Part shown: positions 1-14,248 of the stretch, piece by piece
Layout of the letters: the number at the start of each line of letters is the position of its first letter
How positions within the stretch are numbered: the stretch's first letter is position 1
Assembly: GCF_051020975.1 (NCBI RefSeq)
Contig: NC_135032.1
Location: 10,850,001-10,914,000, forward strand
From: Osmia lignaria lignaria
Lineage: Eukaryota; Arthropoda; Insecta; Hymenoptera; Megachilidae
DNA: 64,000 nt
Reading direction: 5' to 3'
The notes under the pieces: model-generated
What the model saw: the letters and a program-made list of their open reading frames with translations, nothing else
Databases searched by the model: none
Told to the model about the DNA's origin: nothing
Program-made: the position numbers and the translations under genes

Positions 1-3000
1 TGGCTGTTTTACGATCCGCGGTAAAATTTTCTACGCTACAAAGTTATGAATTCGTTCCACGCTCGAATCTCCGTTACCGTTCCTGCGAGCCACGTCTCTT
101 CATCTTCCGTCCTCTTATACCGGGGCCCCGCCGCTGCTTTCTTCCGTTTTCACGCCTGCGACCAACCCCTTTTGTTTCTCGTTCGTTTTCACGAGCAGCC
201 GGCCCGACGTTTGACGACTACACCACGCTTTATGACACGCGATATCCTTCATCCGAAATATTATGCCTTGCTGCACCTCGTTGGCCCTCGTCGCACCGTT
301 CTCTCAGACAGACACAGGACACACAAGGCTGGCCTCATCTGAATCCTCGCGAGGCAAACGAAATATACGTGGCGCCGTATGTAGCTACAGACCGGAGATT
401 ATATTGAAACCGTAGTAAACTTTAATTTTGTCCAATCCCGGCCTCGGGAGGAATCTAAGAAGCGGAAACGGTTCGCCGAGTACAAAGAGTGTGCATGTCA
501 AAGGACACGGCAGGGTGAATGTCGCAGCAAGCTGATGAACAACCTTAGCTCCACGTTTCGTCTAACAAACGAGACAGTTTATTAGGTGTTCCACTGTGAA
601 AGTGTATTTGGTGCAGGCTCTTTGTGCACATTCCTGTTTAACCCTTTGAAGATGGGGAGTTTAAGGGGGCAGGTTCGTGATTGCAAAAATTATTTTCATA
701 GGGATTAAGAACGATATGGAAAATAATATATTGTTAAAAATTGAATTTTTATCTAAATTCATGAAAAATTTATAAAGCGAACGAAGGGTTAGAATAAAAA
801 GTCCCTGCTCTATTTATATTTTCATTCAGACTTTAAACAATTCCACCATACACACCCCGTAGCCGGTGCACCGAGCAGAGAAGCTTTCAACAAAAATTAA
901 CAATTCACCCCTGGCAGCTACACAACCCCTAACTCGTCCATGCCGGAAAGAGAAAACGAAGGCGATCAGAAACCGATGAAAATCACTTTACCTAGCCCGT
1001 AACGCACACGCAGCACGTCACATTATCATCTCAATGGGGTGAGATCCAAAGGGGTTAGGAATCCATCAGTGGCGTAACTAGGATTTCTATAAAAGATTTA
1101 AATAATGAATAATATAACTTTCCTGAGTAAACGTTTGAACAGAAAAATAATAGGACCTCCTTTCCCCGTGTCACAATTTTCCTAAGGGAAGTTACATTTG
1201 GTATTTCCTTGCATTTATATTATTTATTTCAATTAAGATTTTATGAACTGACTATAATTTTTAATGAAGGTCTAGCCTGACCTCCACCTAGTTACGCCAA
1301 TGGTCTTGTTCCAAGTTCAATTGGAATATCGAGCGAAATGACAGGGTAAAGGATGCGAGCCGATGGCAGGAAGGTATGTGCAACGTGTGCGAACGCGGCA
1401 GTGCGTAAGTGGACGCGGATAAACGGAAACCAAACGTTGAGTTCGGTTAATGTCCTGCGGACAGCCGGGCAGATGAGGTTGCCCTGACGTTGATAGGTTC
1501 CCGGGTGGGAGTGGAATAGAGGATAGCCAGACGAGGGGTGAATAAAGAAGGGAGATTGAACAAGATAGAGGGACAAAGACAGTGACACAGGTGACGCACA
1601 CAGAATGCAGCAAGGATGGCTTTACAGGGGTGGGACTGTAAAGTGGTAACCACAGAGCACGGTGCGGGAGCCATCGGGAACAGATTGCGATTCCCTTCTC
1701 TCCTCTTGCTTCTATCCAAAACCTTTCCCCTCTCTCTCGATTGTTTCTCTTTCTTCGACGTGCTAACTACAACTCCCCTCTCTCGCTTCGATACAAGACT
1801 CGACCAATCCGTGTACGTGCCCTGACACCACCGCCTGTCGCACCCTCGTTCAACGTACACGTCCCTGCTTACCTCGCGGGCACAAAATACCTGACAGCCC
1901 TATTGCCAGTCCCATTAACAGGTGTTAGAGCGCGCAATTAACTCGAAATCCCGAACCTCCACTCGCGCCAGACTGATCGCTGTCGTTAGCTACTTGAAAA
2001 ATTACCCCGACGATCAGCACAAAGGGTTACTTTCAGGATTTAGAAATATTTTAGTTAGTGATACAGGGTGGAAGATGGTGTCTACATTTTTCATTTCAAT
2101 ATTAAATATTTCATCTAGTTTCGGGTGCTGATCACTGATGACCCACCATAGAAACACAGAAATAGCATCGTAGATTCAGAGAATAATTTACTACCCCTCC
2201 TAATAAACAAAACACAATTCGCCACGTCGACGTGCGCGAGAAAATTCGTTATGCATAGTTGCAGATTATTACCAGAAATTCTCCACTTCATAATATAATC
2301 GTGAACAAGGGGTCGGTGGCGAGGCTGATATAAAACACGCAAGAAAGTTCAGCGCCGCGGTATTCCACGGATTCTGAAAGTAGTTTCTTTTCCACGTCGG
2401 ATGGTAACCGCAGGGGCCGAGAAAAGCCACGGGGAGTGTTTTCGGTTCAGAGGAGAAGGAAGGATCGCGAAAAGCACGATTAATCAGGATACTACGACTA
2501 CGTGTTCAACGTGCACACATCGAACGCGGGCATACACGTCGGTTACGTTTAATCAAACTCACCGATTTCAAGCTGAAACAACGACAAGGAGAAATGGGCG
2601 GGGGTGGAATCATTGGGACTGTTGATGGTACTTTGAAATGGCTACGTTTACCTCGTAGAATCTCACTGTTTTCCTGCGAAACCAGACAGGAAAGAAAGGA
2701 ACCGGACTCGGAGGAAACAGAGAGATATCCTATTTTAAACTCACCAATGGGGTGTTTAATCCTTTAGCTATGGGCCATTAAGAATTATAATACTCATTAT
2801 AAAAGATGAAAATTTATTTTTGACTGAATTTCAAAAATTATTTTAAAACAAATGCAACCAATTAACACACAATTTTCTATATTATTCTTGCAGCTAAAAT
2901 TTGTTATGCAATTAATTATCTAGACTTGAAAGTTATATAAATTTCCTGTACCAAAAAGGTAAACCAGTTTATATTTGATAAGTAAATAAATTTCTTCTTA

Positions 3001-6000
3001 TACCATAAGATTATGTAAAATGGTAGGTTTTCTGTGAATTTTCGAAAAAATAAAAGAATTTATGGAAAAAAGTAAACAAGGACTTGCACTGAAGGTTCAG
3101 GAAAGACATGAAGGTATATGACGAATGTACGCGTTCCCAGGATGTATAAGGGTGTACATAGGGGGTAACAGTATATACAAGGAGCAATACATGGACGTAC
3201 GTATGTATGGATTGCAAGGGCAATTAAGTTTTACGAGGCTGCATCGCAGGGAGAGGCGCCTGTTTCGAACGTTGAGTGCCGCTCGTAAAACCAGCTAGGG
3301 ATAACTGCAGCGCACCCTGTTTATCCCTTCACCCTTTTCCCAGGTAGACGACGAAACGCGTTCAGTATCAAGCATCAACGTCCCGGGGAATTGATGATAG
3401 GAAATCGATCGAAGCCACCAAGAACTGACGCTTTCAATCCTGAACCGTTTGTTATATTTTTGCATAGAATCACGATCCTGCGATTGATGTTTGCTCATAG
3501 AAAGTTGGAAACTTTGTTACTTTGAGAAATTTTTGAGAAAGGTACAGGAAATTGAAATTAGAAAAATATTTAAAAGCTAATTTTTTAAAACCCAAAAATG
3601 ACAAATTAATTAATTCATAAGGACAATTAATTTTTTCTTAATTTTGTAATTGAAAGAAAGAAGATCGTTCTTCATTATCGACAATTCTCGTAAATATAAA
3701 TCTGCTAGATTTGAGCAACCAGAAATAGTCGAAACTAAAATGAAAAGAAGAAATAAAAGCTTTCAATCTCAATCTATCGAATGAAAAGTTTCAGAAACTT
3801 TTGCACTGTCAATTTTCATTCATCACTGAGTAAATGAAAAGTAATGGATGACTTCTGTAAACAGAAATAGTATTCCCAACTCCACAATCTATTAAAGTAA
3901 ACCTTTATTCTAATTTTCATTATACATCCACGTTTCAACAGCTGAAGCAATTAAGTTTCTGCAACATCAACTTTATTAGCCAATTACTCTCTGAAACAAG
4001 TATTGTGCAGTAAGAGTCTTGAGTAACAAGTTCACAAGCATCTAATTACAACAACATACTATTATAGCAATTTTCCAGCTTCACTTGTTAATTAAGAATT
4101 CATTGTTCCCTGGTAACAAGAATTTTCCTATGCTTTTGTAACAATATTTTTCAATGAATGTTGGTCAAAAATTCAATTTTGAAAGAATTCACAAAAACTG
4201 CAATAACTGATTTGAAAAGGATTACAAAAGACGGAATAATAAAAATCGTATTCAATAGCTATTGAACACAGACGCCTGTTGATTGAAAATCGCAAAATTG
4301 AAATAAATCCATATTTCCACCGGATATTTAACATTTCACGAGAGATGAAAAACTGCGTACCGAAGTTCAATTATTAAATATTAGAAACGAATGTAAATAC
4401 CGTTCTATTATACGTATAGAACTTTCAGAAATTCTGTTTCAAACGTATCGACTACTATAGGGGATACCATTGATCCATATTATAAATTGTATAGAAGTAA
4501 TCAAACGATTTAGAAAAAAAAGATTAAAAAACTGTTGCAGCAGTGCATCAGTTTCCTTCTGGAAACTGGTAATTCTATCGTTAATACTTCGCTGAAACGT
4601 TGGTACAGCGGATATTTAACAGAAGTATACGTCATTTCACATGAACGCTGGTATCGTGACACAGAGGGTGGATCGACGTACGCATTATTATATTTCAAAC
4701 GCACTAGAATCCATCAGCGGCATTTGATTGACGCGAGGACATATTGAAGTGGCCGTTGTACCATCGAAATTCCTCTCGACGGCTTCGAAAAGCAAGGCAA
4801 TAATAGTTGGTATAACGAGTCGGGGAGGGGGTGGTGAAAGGAAATCCTGTTTAGAATAATTCCTGGTCAATTAAACTTTTCCAGAAGAAAACGCTAACTT
4901 CCGATAATTCGTTTAAAATTCCTACCGGATGCAACAAAAACATTCTCTCCCTTCGAACAATACAAAATTAAGAAAGTTTTAATACGTTTCCCGGTCTTCC
5001 CGACTCTTTTGACATGTAATTTCGCTCTAGTTCTTCAGGAGATTACACTGTAAAAGAACGTCTGTTGGTTTGAGCCGGAGATTTCACTGATCATATCTGA
5101 ACGAGAAAAATAAACTTGACTACCTCACTTATTAATTTAGGTTTCAATATTCTTTCACCTCCTTCGAAGAATTTCTAATGCTACTAATAGGTGATACAAG
5201 AATATGAATAAAAATAATTATTTTGAAACCACTATGATTTTTTAGAAATTAAGTCACTGCTACTAAAATAAGGAAAATAGCTCATTTTCAACCCCTAATA
5301 CATTAGGAATCTGGGTCAATCGAGACCCAAACTTGCAAAATATATTAAATGTATAATTTTTAAAGAAAAGAGTTTCATATGTTAAGGAAGTGTAAAATTT
5401 AAAAATGAAAATAATATGAATTATAGCTCCCTCGTACCCGTCAAAGTTTTACGAATAAATCATCCCTTTCTCCAAAGACCAAATAGAAAGAAGAAGGAGA
5501 AGAAAGAGGAAACAAAGTATGAGGGAACGCGTGTTCGATTGCCATGAGAGAGTCTTCCACTCCTCCTCGTTCCCTCTCGAGCAATTATGCATAATAGGGG
5601 TAGCAGCTGGCCCGTAGCCACGTCTACCTGTTGCACGAGAGCCGAATCGCTCGCTCACTCGCTTGCTTACTCGCTCGTCGGCGCGAAACTACGGCGCCGT
5701 TCAAGAGGCCGTTTCCCGAGGGTGGAGGTAGGTCACTGTGAAAGAAAGAGACCACGCGCCGGTTTAGGGTTGAATTTTCGGCGTCCCACTCGAGGAAACC
5801 GTGTCAGAAGGTCAGCCTCTATCGTGCTTTTCTACGGCCGTATCCAACGGTATTGGATATCGATACCACTGCAGGGACTTCGCGATGGCTTATTGAACAG
5901 CTAGTTATTTCCTTTTTTTCATGTATTAAACGAATGCTGATGATTTTGAAGCATGGAATTGTAAGTGAAAAAAATTTTTACAATTGTTTAATGGGTTTGA

Positions 6001-7532
6001 TAATTATATTGAATATGATTTTTTTAGTAAGGGGTAAAATGTTTTCTAAGTATGTCGTAAATTTAATTTCCTTAATCTATTAGATTGCTAATGATTTGGA
6101 GGTACAAAATAGAAAGTTCAAAAATTTTTAGAATTTAATTCCTCCTTAATTGGTTCGATAATTACTGATAACACGTGAAGCACAATGTATAAAGAAATGT
6201 ACATATATATATTAAAATTTTGTATAATGATTATTGAATGATTTTATATTGAATATCAATCAATATTTTGACAAGAATAATTCAGTAGACGATTTTAAAA
6301 CAAACCTGATAAACAAACCGACAGTTAGATCGTGACGTCAGTTAATTGTCGAGCGAGAATGTAGCCCGCAGACCGGGCAAACTTTCGCAATTAGCAGTAC
6401 CATTGGGTTGCCTTGTATAATTATATTAAAACGGTACACGGTAACAATTAATTATACCGTCGGCTTTATATTAGGAATTTCCTGCACACTAACTCAACCA
6501 GACAACGCTAACTCTCGTCCGTACAATAGGCTGTACCCAACTGTTACCGCGTTCAAAATTTCTATTTTCTCCAGTTATGTGATGACTGAGATGCACGACA
6601 ATACGAAATAGTTAGCAATTCAATTTCTAACCGCAATAACGACGAAACAAATCATTTGCGGGTTAAACTTTAACAAGCTACGTGGAGGAACTTGAACGTG
6701 AATTAGACAAACATGATTGAATTGCTGGTAACGCTGACAAAGCTGTCGAAACTTGTTAGAAAATTTCTATATCTCAGAATTTCTATTTTTAATGATAAAA
6801 AATTATGGAACATCATAGATTCTTTTTCTATAATGATTTAATATCAATATTGAGGATTGTAACAATCATCTTTCATATGTAGGTTAACAAAAACTATAGT
6901 GATTTGTAAACAAAATTTCTAATAATTTTCTAATAAATTTCTAACAAATTTCTAATCAATTTTTCCTTCAACAACTCGATATTTAACATTTCTATTTGCC
7001 ACCAATAATTTCAGTCAAATTTTCACCAAGCAACGTCTTATGAAACAATATTTCTTTTCAACTGATTAACTTATTTGCAATTATCTTCTACTAAAATGGT
7101 AAAACGAATTTTACGATCACCCTGTAAAATCAGTATCTATGAGAAACCATAGGAAAACGCTTTCGCCTGGGGTTTGTTCATTCCAAACAGAGAAATTTCT
7201 GTGCGATAAAAACCTTGGTAGAATGACAATAGTATTTACGAAGAGAAATTACACGTTTGCTGAAAGGAGTTAGCAAAGTTTCAGTGTGAAATGCAGAGCC
7301 AGCGAAGCTATAAACGTGTCTAATCCTTTCAGTCGTAAAAGTATTATGCTAACAAACGTTTGTTTCACTATGTACGGTTGTATTTTCATGCAGGTAAATG
7401 AAAGTGTTTCTTGATGAAGAGGTAATTGAAAACACTTTTTGTTTATGTTATTGAGTAATCAAAATAACAACTAAATTTAAGCAAAATCCAAGAATGAATT
7501 AATTTTACATTCTTTAATTATTATTTATATTG
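1..7532. other. Non-coding stretch, no gene seen
   Basis: I find no reading frame here with recognisable protein features. The open frames are short, overlap on both strands and show no domain, no signal peptide and no pairing splice signals. The sequence alternates between AT-rich tracts and short CpG-containing patches (for example 5,560-5,840). A run of degenerate AATTTCTAA units lies at about 6,910-6,965. This may be intergenic or a long intron; the sequence alone does not decide. Confidence 0.6.
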
Positions 7533-7965
7533 ATTGAAAATGAATTAAGCCGATAAAAATAGAAACCATTTATCAAGAATTTCATATATAGATAAAATTT
7601 CAACAAATTTCGACCAAAAAAACAGGCAACAACAATCAAATCAATTAATGAATATATCCCTCCAATATTCGCTATAGTAATCGATTCATTGGTTCCATAT
7701 AAATTGGACTAATAAAGACAGAAGCCATTTATCTAGAATTTCAATCACCTAAAATGTCAAACAAAACTCTTCGCCCTTTGCAATTATCTCTATTTCTAGC
7801 ATCCACCAGATTCGATCATTAAACGAGTAATATCAATGAAATCAATCAACTCGTTAATTGAAAATAAATTACGCTGATAAATTATGCTAAAGAAAATTTG
7901 ATTTTTCATAACATTCGACCACCAAACGAGCAACAATCGGACCAGTTAATTATCAATCGTTCGAT
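7533..7965. repeat. Degenerate tandem repeat, period about 160 bp
   Basis: The block beginning ATTGAAAATGAATTAAGC at 7,533 recurs in diverged form at 7,857, an offset of 324. The phrase AGAAACCATTTATCAAGAAT at 7,561 recurs as AGAAGCCATTTATCTAGAAT at 7,720, an offset of 159. The phrase with TTCGACC followed by AACAATC also recurs around 7,610, 7,811 and 7,915. Together these fit two to three old copies of a unit of about 160 bp. It has no coding potential. Divergence is high, so I treat this as probable rather than certain. Confidence 0.45.
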
Positions 7966-10816
7966 TCACATGATCGTTCAACGATAGGTATGAAAATTAA
8001 CGAAACATCTAAATAGCTGATGAAACGAGCGGAAATGTATTTCAGCCGAGAATATAGCTGCTCGGAACAAACAGACAGATATGAAAGGAGCAAGCCAAGA
8101 TAAAAGAAGTAAAGCAATGGTAACGGGAAGAAAGATGAAGCGAGGGAAGAAGAAATGAGTACGATGAGGAAAGAAAAAAATGAGCAAATAGTCGGCTAGG
8201 GGGTGAGGTAAAGGAAGAGAAAGGGAGGGACGAAGTCAAAGATCAGACGATGCGAATAATTGAAATTTTCCAGAACGAGAACTTAACTTCTCGTTCGAAA
8301 GGGCGTGCTACGAGGCATGGCAGAATGTGGACCGTATCTCCATCGACCTGGCTCTCGGGTCTATGCAAACATCCGTCGCACCTCGTCCTCGTCGTCGAGC
8401 GACGAGCCTTTCAATATGCTAGTCGCTCGACAGAGAAAATCTGAAGGAGCACGAACCGTCGCGTCGGGGTCGATGCTGGCACATACCAGGGAAACGAGGG
8501 AAAAGCTGTTTAGAACGGGTGGAGAACCGTGAAAAACTTGCGGTTTCCACCTTGGATCGTAACCGGGAAATCGGCTGGATCGATGTGGCCTCGAAACTCA
8601 AGCACGAGGAAAGTAAAAATATTCGATGGAGATGTAATTTACTTAAATATCGAGAAAAATCTTATTTTTTTTAGTTCATTAGATTTTAGAAAATTAGGAA
8701 AACTCGAGCACTTTTCCAGAAAAGTAAAAATTTTCCTCAGCACTGTATCGTCATTTTCACTAGGGAAGTCTATTTCAAGTAATAGCCTGTCAAATAAAGT
8801 GAACAAAGTCGTATCCTTTGAAATTAAGATTCACCTGAGCACAAACTCACAACTGTATTGGGAAACATCGTTTCAGTATGAGTACGTGACACTGGTGTGC
8901 TTTCAAAATTCATTCCTCGATTCATTCTGAACAGCGAATAGACATCCACCTACGGAACGATTTGTTCTTGTTTTATAACAACTTTTCGTTATTCCGCGCG
9001 AGTTAACGGAAATAATATGAAACGAAGTGCAGATTTTTTACTAGCTACCGAGCGTTTCTCAGCTACGTTGAAATTACTTCGCAAGAAACGAACAGACAAG
9101 AGCGTGCAACGATCCTTAAGATTTGCCGTTGCTGGCCAAGTAAAAGCACCGGAACAGAGTCGTTCTTTTCATTAAACGAACGTTTTCCTATGAAAAGCGT
9201 CGACAAAGATCGAAAGCTCGTTGAAATTCAAACGTTATTTACCGGTGCATTAATAGTTCCACGTCACCTTACAATTTTTCTCAACGATCAAATATTCTGC
9301 GATCAAAATACTGCATGCAATTCATTTTTAAAAATCTCCATTCTGTAAAATTACATTTACAGTTTTAACATTGAGTTAAATAATTTAATATAAAAGCATT
9401 TGAGTATAATTTATGAAGGGTTAAAATAAAAAAAATAATGAACATTCTCCCCTTATTGGAAATACATTTGAGTCTCTCTCCATGGTCCGCGCTTACCATT
9501 TTTCAAAGCAATCAGATACATCATCCCCGATCACCTTACATTCAACAGGCTATAAATCTAGCTCTCTCTCAATCATACCAGTCAGACAATAATTATCCTC
9601 ATTCCATCCAATCGTTTGTTAACTGTCTGGAGCATAAAAATGTCTATCAAGACTGCTCGCCAAAGGAGTCGGACTTCTCTTGACTAACGTAATTACGGAG
9701 AGCGTGAGCCATCGAAATGGAAATTTCGCGATGAATTGCCACCAGGCTGGACCAGAAACGTACAAACGACAAAGAGTACCGGTGTCCCGTGATTCCTATT
9801 CTCCGCGAGGCGTCGCAAAAATAATGACGATGCTACACTATCCGCCGGGAGGAGACAATAAGGGAGGACGAGCGTGAGAGGGAGGAAAGATTTAACGAAA
9901 GATGTTAATTAGCAGCTTCTCCCAGGAATGTGGATACCATTAATTGGTAAGCCGAAGGTGGACGACAACAGGAAAATTTTTAATGAAGACATTTGGGGCA
10001 AATTTGACTTGTTAACCCTTTTGTAAATTAACAATTCGACGGGATTATTAATTATTTATTTTCAATATTTTTAATTTCGTATTCCTATATTAAACGTCAC
10101 ATGAAATAATTAATTTAAAAATTACAATGGAACATCGATGATAAATTCTAATTTAATTCAAAGTATCTTTCCCTCTTATTCGAATCCACTGTAGAGATTA
10201 ATTAAAAACTAACCCAAACCTACTCTCACTCCTCTCTACAGGTGTGCAATGAAAACACCCGTTAGCGAAAACTTCTCCAAGTTCAACGACAATGCAAACC
10301 ACAATTTCTCTCTTGCGTTTGTTACACTCGGTATCTCTTTCTCTTTCGAGCCAGCCTCCGGCTACGGGCACGATTTCAAACCATCGTGTCTTTGACCAGC
10401 TGCTGACGAGTACTCTGCGGCTTTCATGGAGCACTCTTTTCGAGACACCATAGTTATAGAGTAGTCAGACCGGAGGTTGTAAGTGAAATTAGTACCGTCC
10501 GTGGTCAGACTGGCTGGAGCAGCTCGCAATTTCGGCAACTCTGCCCGGTAACCGCGTTCATTATCGACGTTGTTGCCTCGGATACGTTTAGAAATGTTTA
10601 GTTTTGTATTTAAGAGGAGATTTGGTTTCACAGTGAAGTTTGCTGTTGTTTCGGATAGAGGTGGACAAGTTATTATAATTAGGAAAAATAAACTAACATT
10701 AACACACTGACTATGATAGCTACTGTCGACATAGATCTTACATAACAACTCGAAGAAAATAAATTAATGTATAGTTGAATTAGCATTAATATTACACCCA
10801 GTTACGCAAAGTAGCA
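7966..10816. other. Non-coding stretch with a purine-rich patch
   Basis: No gene is supported. Around 8,080-8,240 the plus strand is strongly purine-rich (GAAAG and GAGG words). The minus-strand frames there read as Ser/Phe/Leu-rich low-complexity peptides, which is what a polypyrimidine strand produces. One minus-orientation copy of the dispersed CGGACCATGGAGAG motif lies at 9,462-9,489. Confidence 0.55.
9462..9489 (-). repeat. Dispersed 28-bp motif, copy 1 (inverted)
   Basis: Read on the minus strand this begins CGGACCATGGAGAG, continues AGACTCAA, and then diverges. It is one of four copies in the window; the other three are on the plus strand at 14,221, 17,932 and 60,798. The core contains the palindrome CCATGG. 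Function unknown. Confidence 0.6.
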
Positions 10817-10846
10817 GGTAGACTGTAATTGAAATTACAGTCTACC
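10817..10846. repeat. 30-bp palindrome
   Basis: The arms GGTAGACTGTAATT and AATTACAGTCTACC are exact reverse complements (14 bp each) separated by only GA. The two-base spacer is too short for an ordinary hairpin RNA loop, so a protein-binding site or the tip of a decayed inverted-repeat element is more likely. No gene is close by. Confidence 0.7.
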
Positions 10847-13800
10847 GTTTTCACTGGAGCAATCAACAAGTCTATCTCGGTTAGAATTTTTCTTCTCTTC
10901 AAAACTTTCACCAATTATTTCCCGTGTAAACAATTTAAAAGAATTTTATTTCTCCCCATACATGGCAAGATTTATACTGAATCGAAACCCCGAAGGGTAT
11001 GCAACAGAATTTGTTAATATTTCATCGAGGTAACATGCAATTTTCGTTCTTTATCAGAAAAGAGTAAACTTAGGATCGATTTTTTTTTCCAGGATTAATA
11101 GCACTGGATAATCGCGTGTTCGCAGACCATTTAACGTTTAAATTATCACACAAGTATATTATATATATCCGGATATATTGGAACACATTCATTTTTTCCA
11201 GACTAACGACACGCCTAACGATAAAAAATGCACGTGGAAATCTTAATTTCGAAGAAAAGATCATTCGCGTGAAAGTTCGTGCATCGACGTAATCTAATCA
11301 GATATACTTTTATTTACATCGAGATTTATTCCTTTCGAATAATCACCTATTTTCTGGTTACTACGTACAACAAGGAGAGACGGTACATACATTATTCAAA
11401 CGTTTAAAGAATTCTTATTTTCACTGTTGAGTCACATAACAGTGACCGGAATAAATACAATGGTGGAACAATTGCTTGGCAATTATTCGAGGAAAGTTCA
11501 CTCTTTTCTTAATTCTTCGAATTCTTCCGAGCGTTTAGTATTGTGTAATTTTTAATTCTGTTTCTAACACTTTTTGTGTAACGTTTAATTGAACATGTCA
11601 AATGGGTTTCTCTTAAAAATATATACTTTTGTAATATGAATCATTAACACTGATGACCTACATCGCTAATTAAATGTACTTGGATAATTAAAAGAAAACA
11701 ATAGAAAAATATTATTTTCAATACTATTACTATTATGCAAATAATATAAAATAGCAGATAGAAAGCTTGAAATTTGAAAATTATCTATTCCTATTTCTAA
11801 TAATTAGAACCTCAATAGATCCACAAATGCTCATTTTCATTGTGGCAATCAACGTGTTAATAGTAATTCAGAAAAAGCATGTAACAAGTAAAACAGAAAG
11901 AAATAGGGTGAAACTTCATAATCCCGACGAAAGCGATAAAAGCAACAACGATTTAAGATAACGCGATTCGTTAGAATCGATCCGGGTCGTAAATAGATTC
12001 TTTCACGATGAAAGGTACTTTTCTTCGCGATTCGAGTTACCAGCAACACAATCGAATTGCATGGAAAAGGGAGAAAAGAAAAACGTCCCGGAAATTACAT
12101 AACCCGGAATTCTCGGAACGTTTAAGGCGTAAAGTATCGATATGCTGAACAGCTCGAAAATCTAACCAGCTCGAAAGTATAATACAACAACCTGCCGTGG
12201 ACACCGTAAGATCAACGGACCAAGACTGGACTAACTAACCATCAGCTTTCTCCAGTGATCGTCTCGTGTCTACACAATCGTTCTTAAACATAGTATATAC
12301 ACATTTGTATGTTTCAACATCATTTTTTATACGAAATAATAAATTACCAATAAAATTACCAACTGTCGAATTATAATTAGTGGAAAGTTAATCAGTGAAG
12401 CATTAACAAATAACTCTATAGAAAAATAAATTTGAGGATGAAAAAATAAATTTAGTAGTCAAGCTACTTTTACAATTCAGTCTTTACCGTCGACCATTAA
12501 CATTAACCAGATCTTCCTATTGTAAATGGACCACGTTTACGTAAACAATTAAAGGAGACGAAAAACTGGTATTAACGGGGAATAAAGAGCCGAAAGCAAC
12601 GTACACAATGGGGTACTTCTTGAAGAACGAGAAGAGGGGTTGAACTTTGAAACGTTCGAGGATCATGGAAAGGAACATTTGTCTTTCGAGGAAGAAGCAG
12701 AAGAAAAGACGACCACGAGGAAGACATTGTCGTCCGAATAGGGGGATGGGGGGTCCAGCGCGTTTTCTAATTGCATTATAAACTGTCAAAGGCCGAGCAT
12801 CATAATTGGCTTTCCGTTCGTGCAATTTGCATGCCATCCGCGTGCTTTCTGCTAATGATCGCCTCGCTCGTGTGCACTCTTAGAAATCGAAAACCTACTC
12901 TTTCTCCTCTCGCTGTTATATTTCCGCCGCTTGTTTCCGCGACGCTGAATTGACTGGCGCAAAAGGGTGCAACGACTGGCTGGGTAGATCAGGGAAATGG
13001 AAAGAGGAAAATGCCTAATGGGAGGCCATGGTGCAGCCAGTCGTGCCACCTCTCCCCTGTTAATTAATGATCGCCAGGAACGATTTGCTTTACTTCGAAC
13101 GCTTCGAACGTTTTTATTCCTCCGTTGTCAATCGGTACGTCCTATCGAGGGGAAATTCATTTCTATTTTGAAGAAAATTTTATCATAAATTTCAAAATAC
13201 CTAAAACTTCAACCCTTTCGACTCTGAAGGGACACGTACTTACGTCTCTCATGAAAAAAACAAAGAATAAAATGCAATATATGCAACAAGCTAATAATTG
13301 CATCGGTTGCAACCGAAAGTGCAGTCAAGGATGCGTTTAATCACGGCAGTGGGTATCTTCAATAAGTAACGAGGGTTGGGTTGATGCGGTGGTTCGCGAA
13401 GAATCGTTGTGTTTTCGCGAAATTACCACCACCCTCCCCTCGTCCCCGTTTAATTCGGCTTTTCACCGTGAACAGCCCGTGCACCGAGGCGGCCTTTATC
13501 TCTGCCGCACGTCAACCATAACCGGTACGTACGAGCATCGGAGGAACGAAGTTCGCGTAATCACACCAGAGAGAGGCGACGACTAATGTGCTTAGCGTTA
13601 ATACCCGGTCAGGGATTTCGGATGCGGAAAGGGGAGAGAGAGAACGTTTTCGGGTGCAAACTATCGAAAGAGAGAGATAATATATATCGAGCTGTACAGA
13701 GCGATGGAGAGAAACGAGCTGGCCGGTCTATACCTGGCAACTTCGAATTAATAATCGATGCATCGGGAGGGTTGTACACCTGTACAGGGGGTGTGTACGC

Positions 13801-14220
13801 GCGGCCCAACACCGACGGGGCAAGAACAGCCCAAAACGGAACCGTGTATATACGTGCATCGAGTATCTACTCTTATCCTACGAACTAAGTTAGTCGATTC
13901 CCTATGGTCACTCGACTGTCGAGTTTCGAACGAAGCTCCTCGGCTTCCTCCTCGGCTTTTGTTATCCCGTATTGCGGACAAACCACCGGGCTTCGACTTG
14001 TTTCGCAAACATTGCTGCCTCAACGTAACAAACCGCGGATATGTGACTTTCTTTGTGGAATTTCGTCTGCGGTTGAAGAAGATGTATTCTCTTTGGATAA
14101 ATTCATTTTTATCCATTTAGCTTCATCAGGTTCTTGTTAAAATATAATATTTTATATGAACTTAAGCCTTTTCGTATTAATAATTCCTACTCTATTGAGG
14201 TTATCTGAACTTTTGAACGG
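10847..14220. other. Non-coding stretch with one MITE-like element
   Basis: No supported gene. The region contains a TTAA-flanked element at 11,644-11,860. A CpG-richer patch at 13,390-14,060 has overlapping open frames on both strands, which I judge to be chance. A small TGTACA-CC-TGTACA palindrome occurs near 13,774. Confidence 0.5.
11644..11860. mobile_element. piggyBac-like MITE, TTAA-flanked
   Basis: The segment starts TTAACACTGATGACC and ends GGCAATCAACGTGTTAA. The right end, read inward as CACGTTGATTGCCACA, closely matches the right end of the element at 34,495-34,692 (CACGTTGACTGGCACA). Both elements are bounded by TTAA at each side, the target site typical of piggyBac-type elements. 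About 217 bp with no transposase, hence non-autonomous if correct. The left terminal repeat is only a partial match to the right, so confidence is moderate. Confidence 0.45.
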
Positions 14221-14248
14221 CGGACCATGGAGAGTGCCTCAATCTTAA
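14221..14248 (+). repeat. Dispersed 28-bp motif, copy 2
   Basis: Begins CGGACCATGGAGAG, followed by TGCCTCAATCTTAA. It matches the copies at 17,932 and 60,798 over the full 28 bases with a few substitutions, mostly in the middle. The flanking sequence is unrelated among copies, so the conserved unit is short. Confidence 0.65.
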
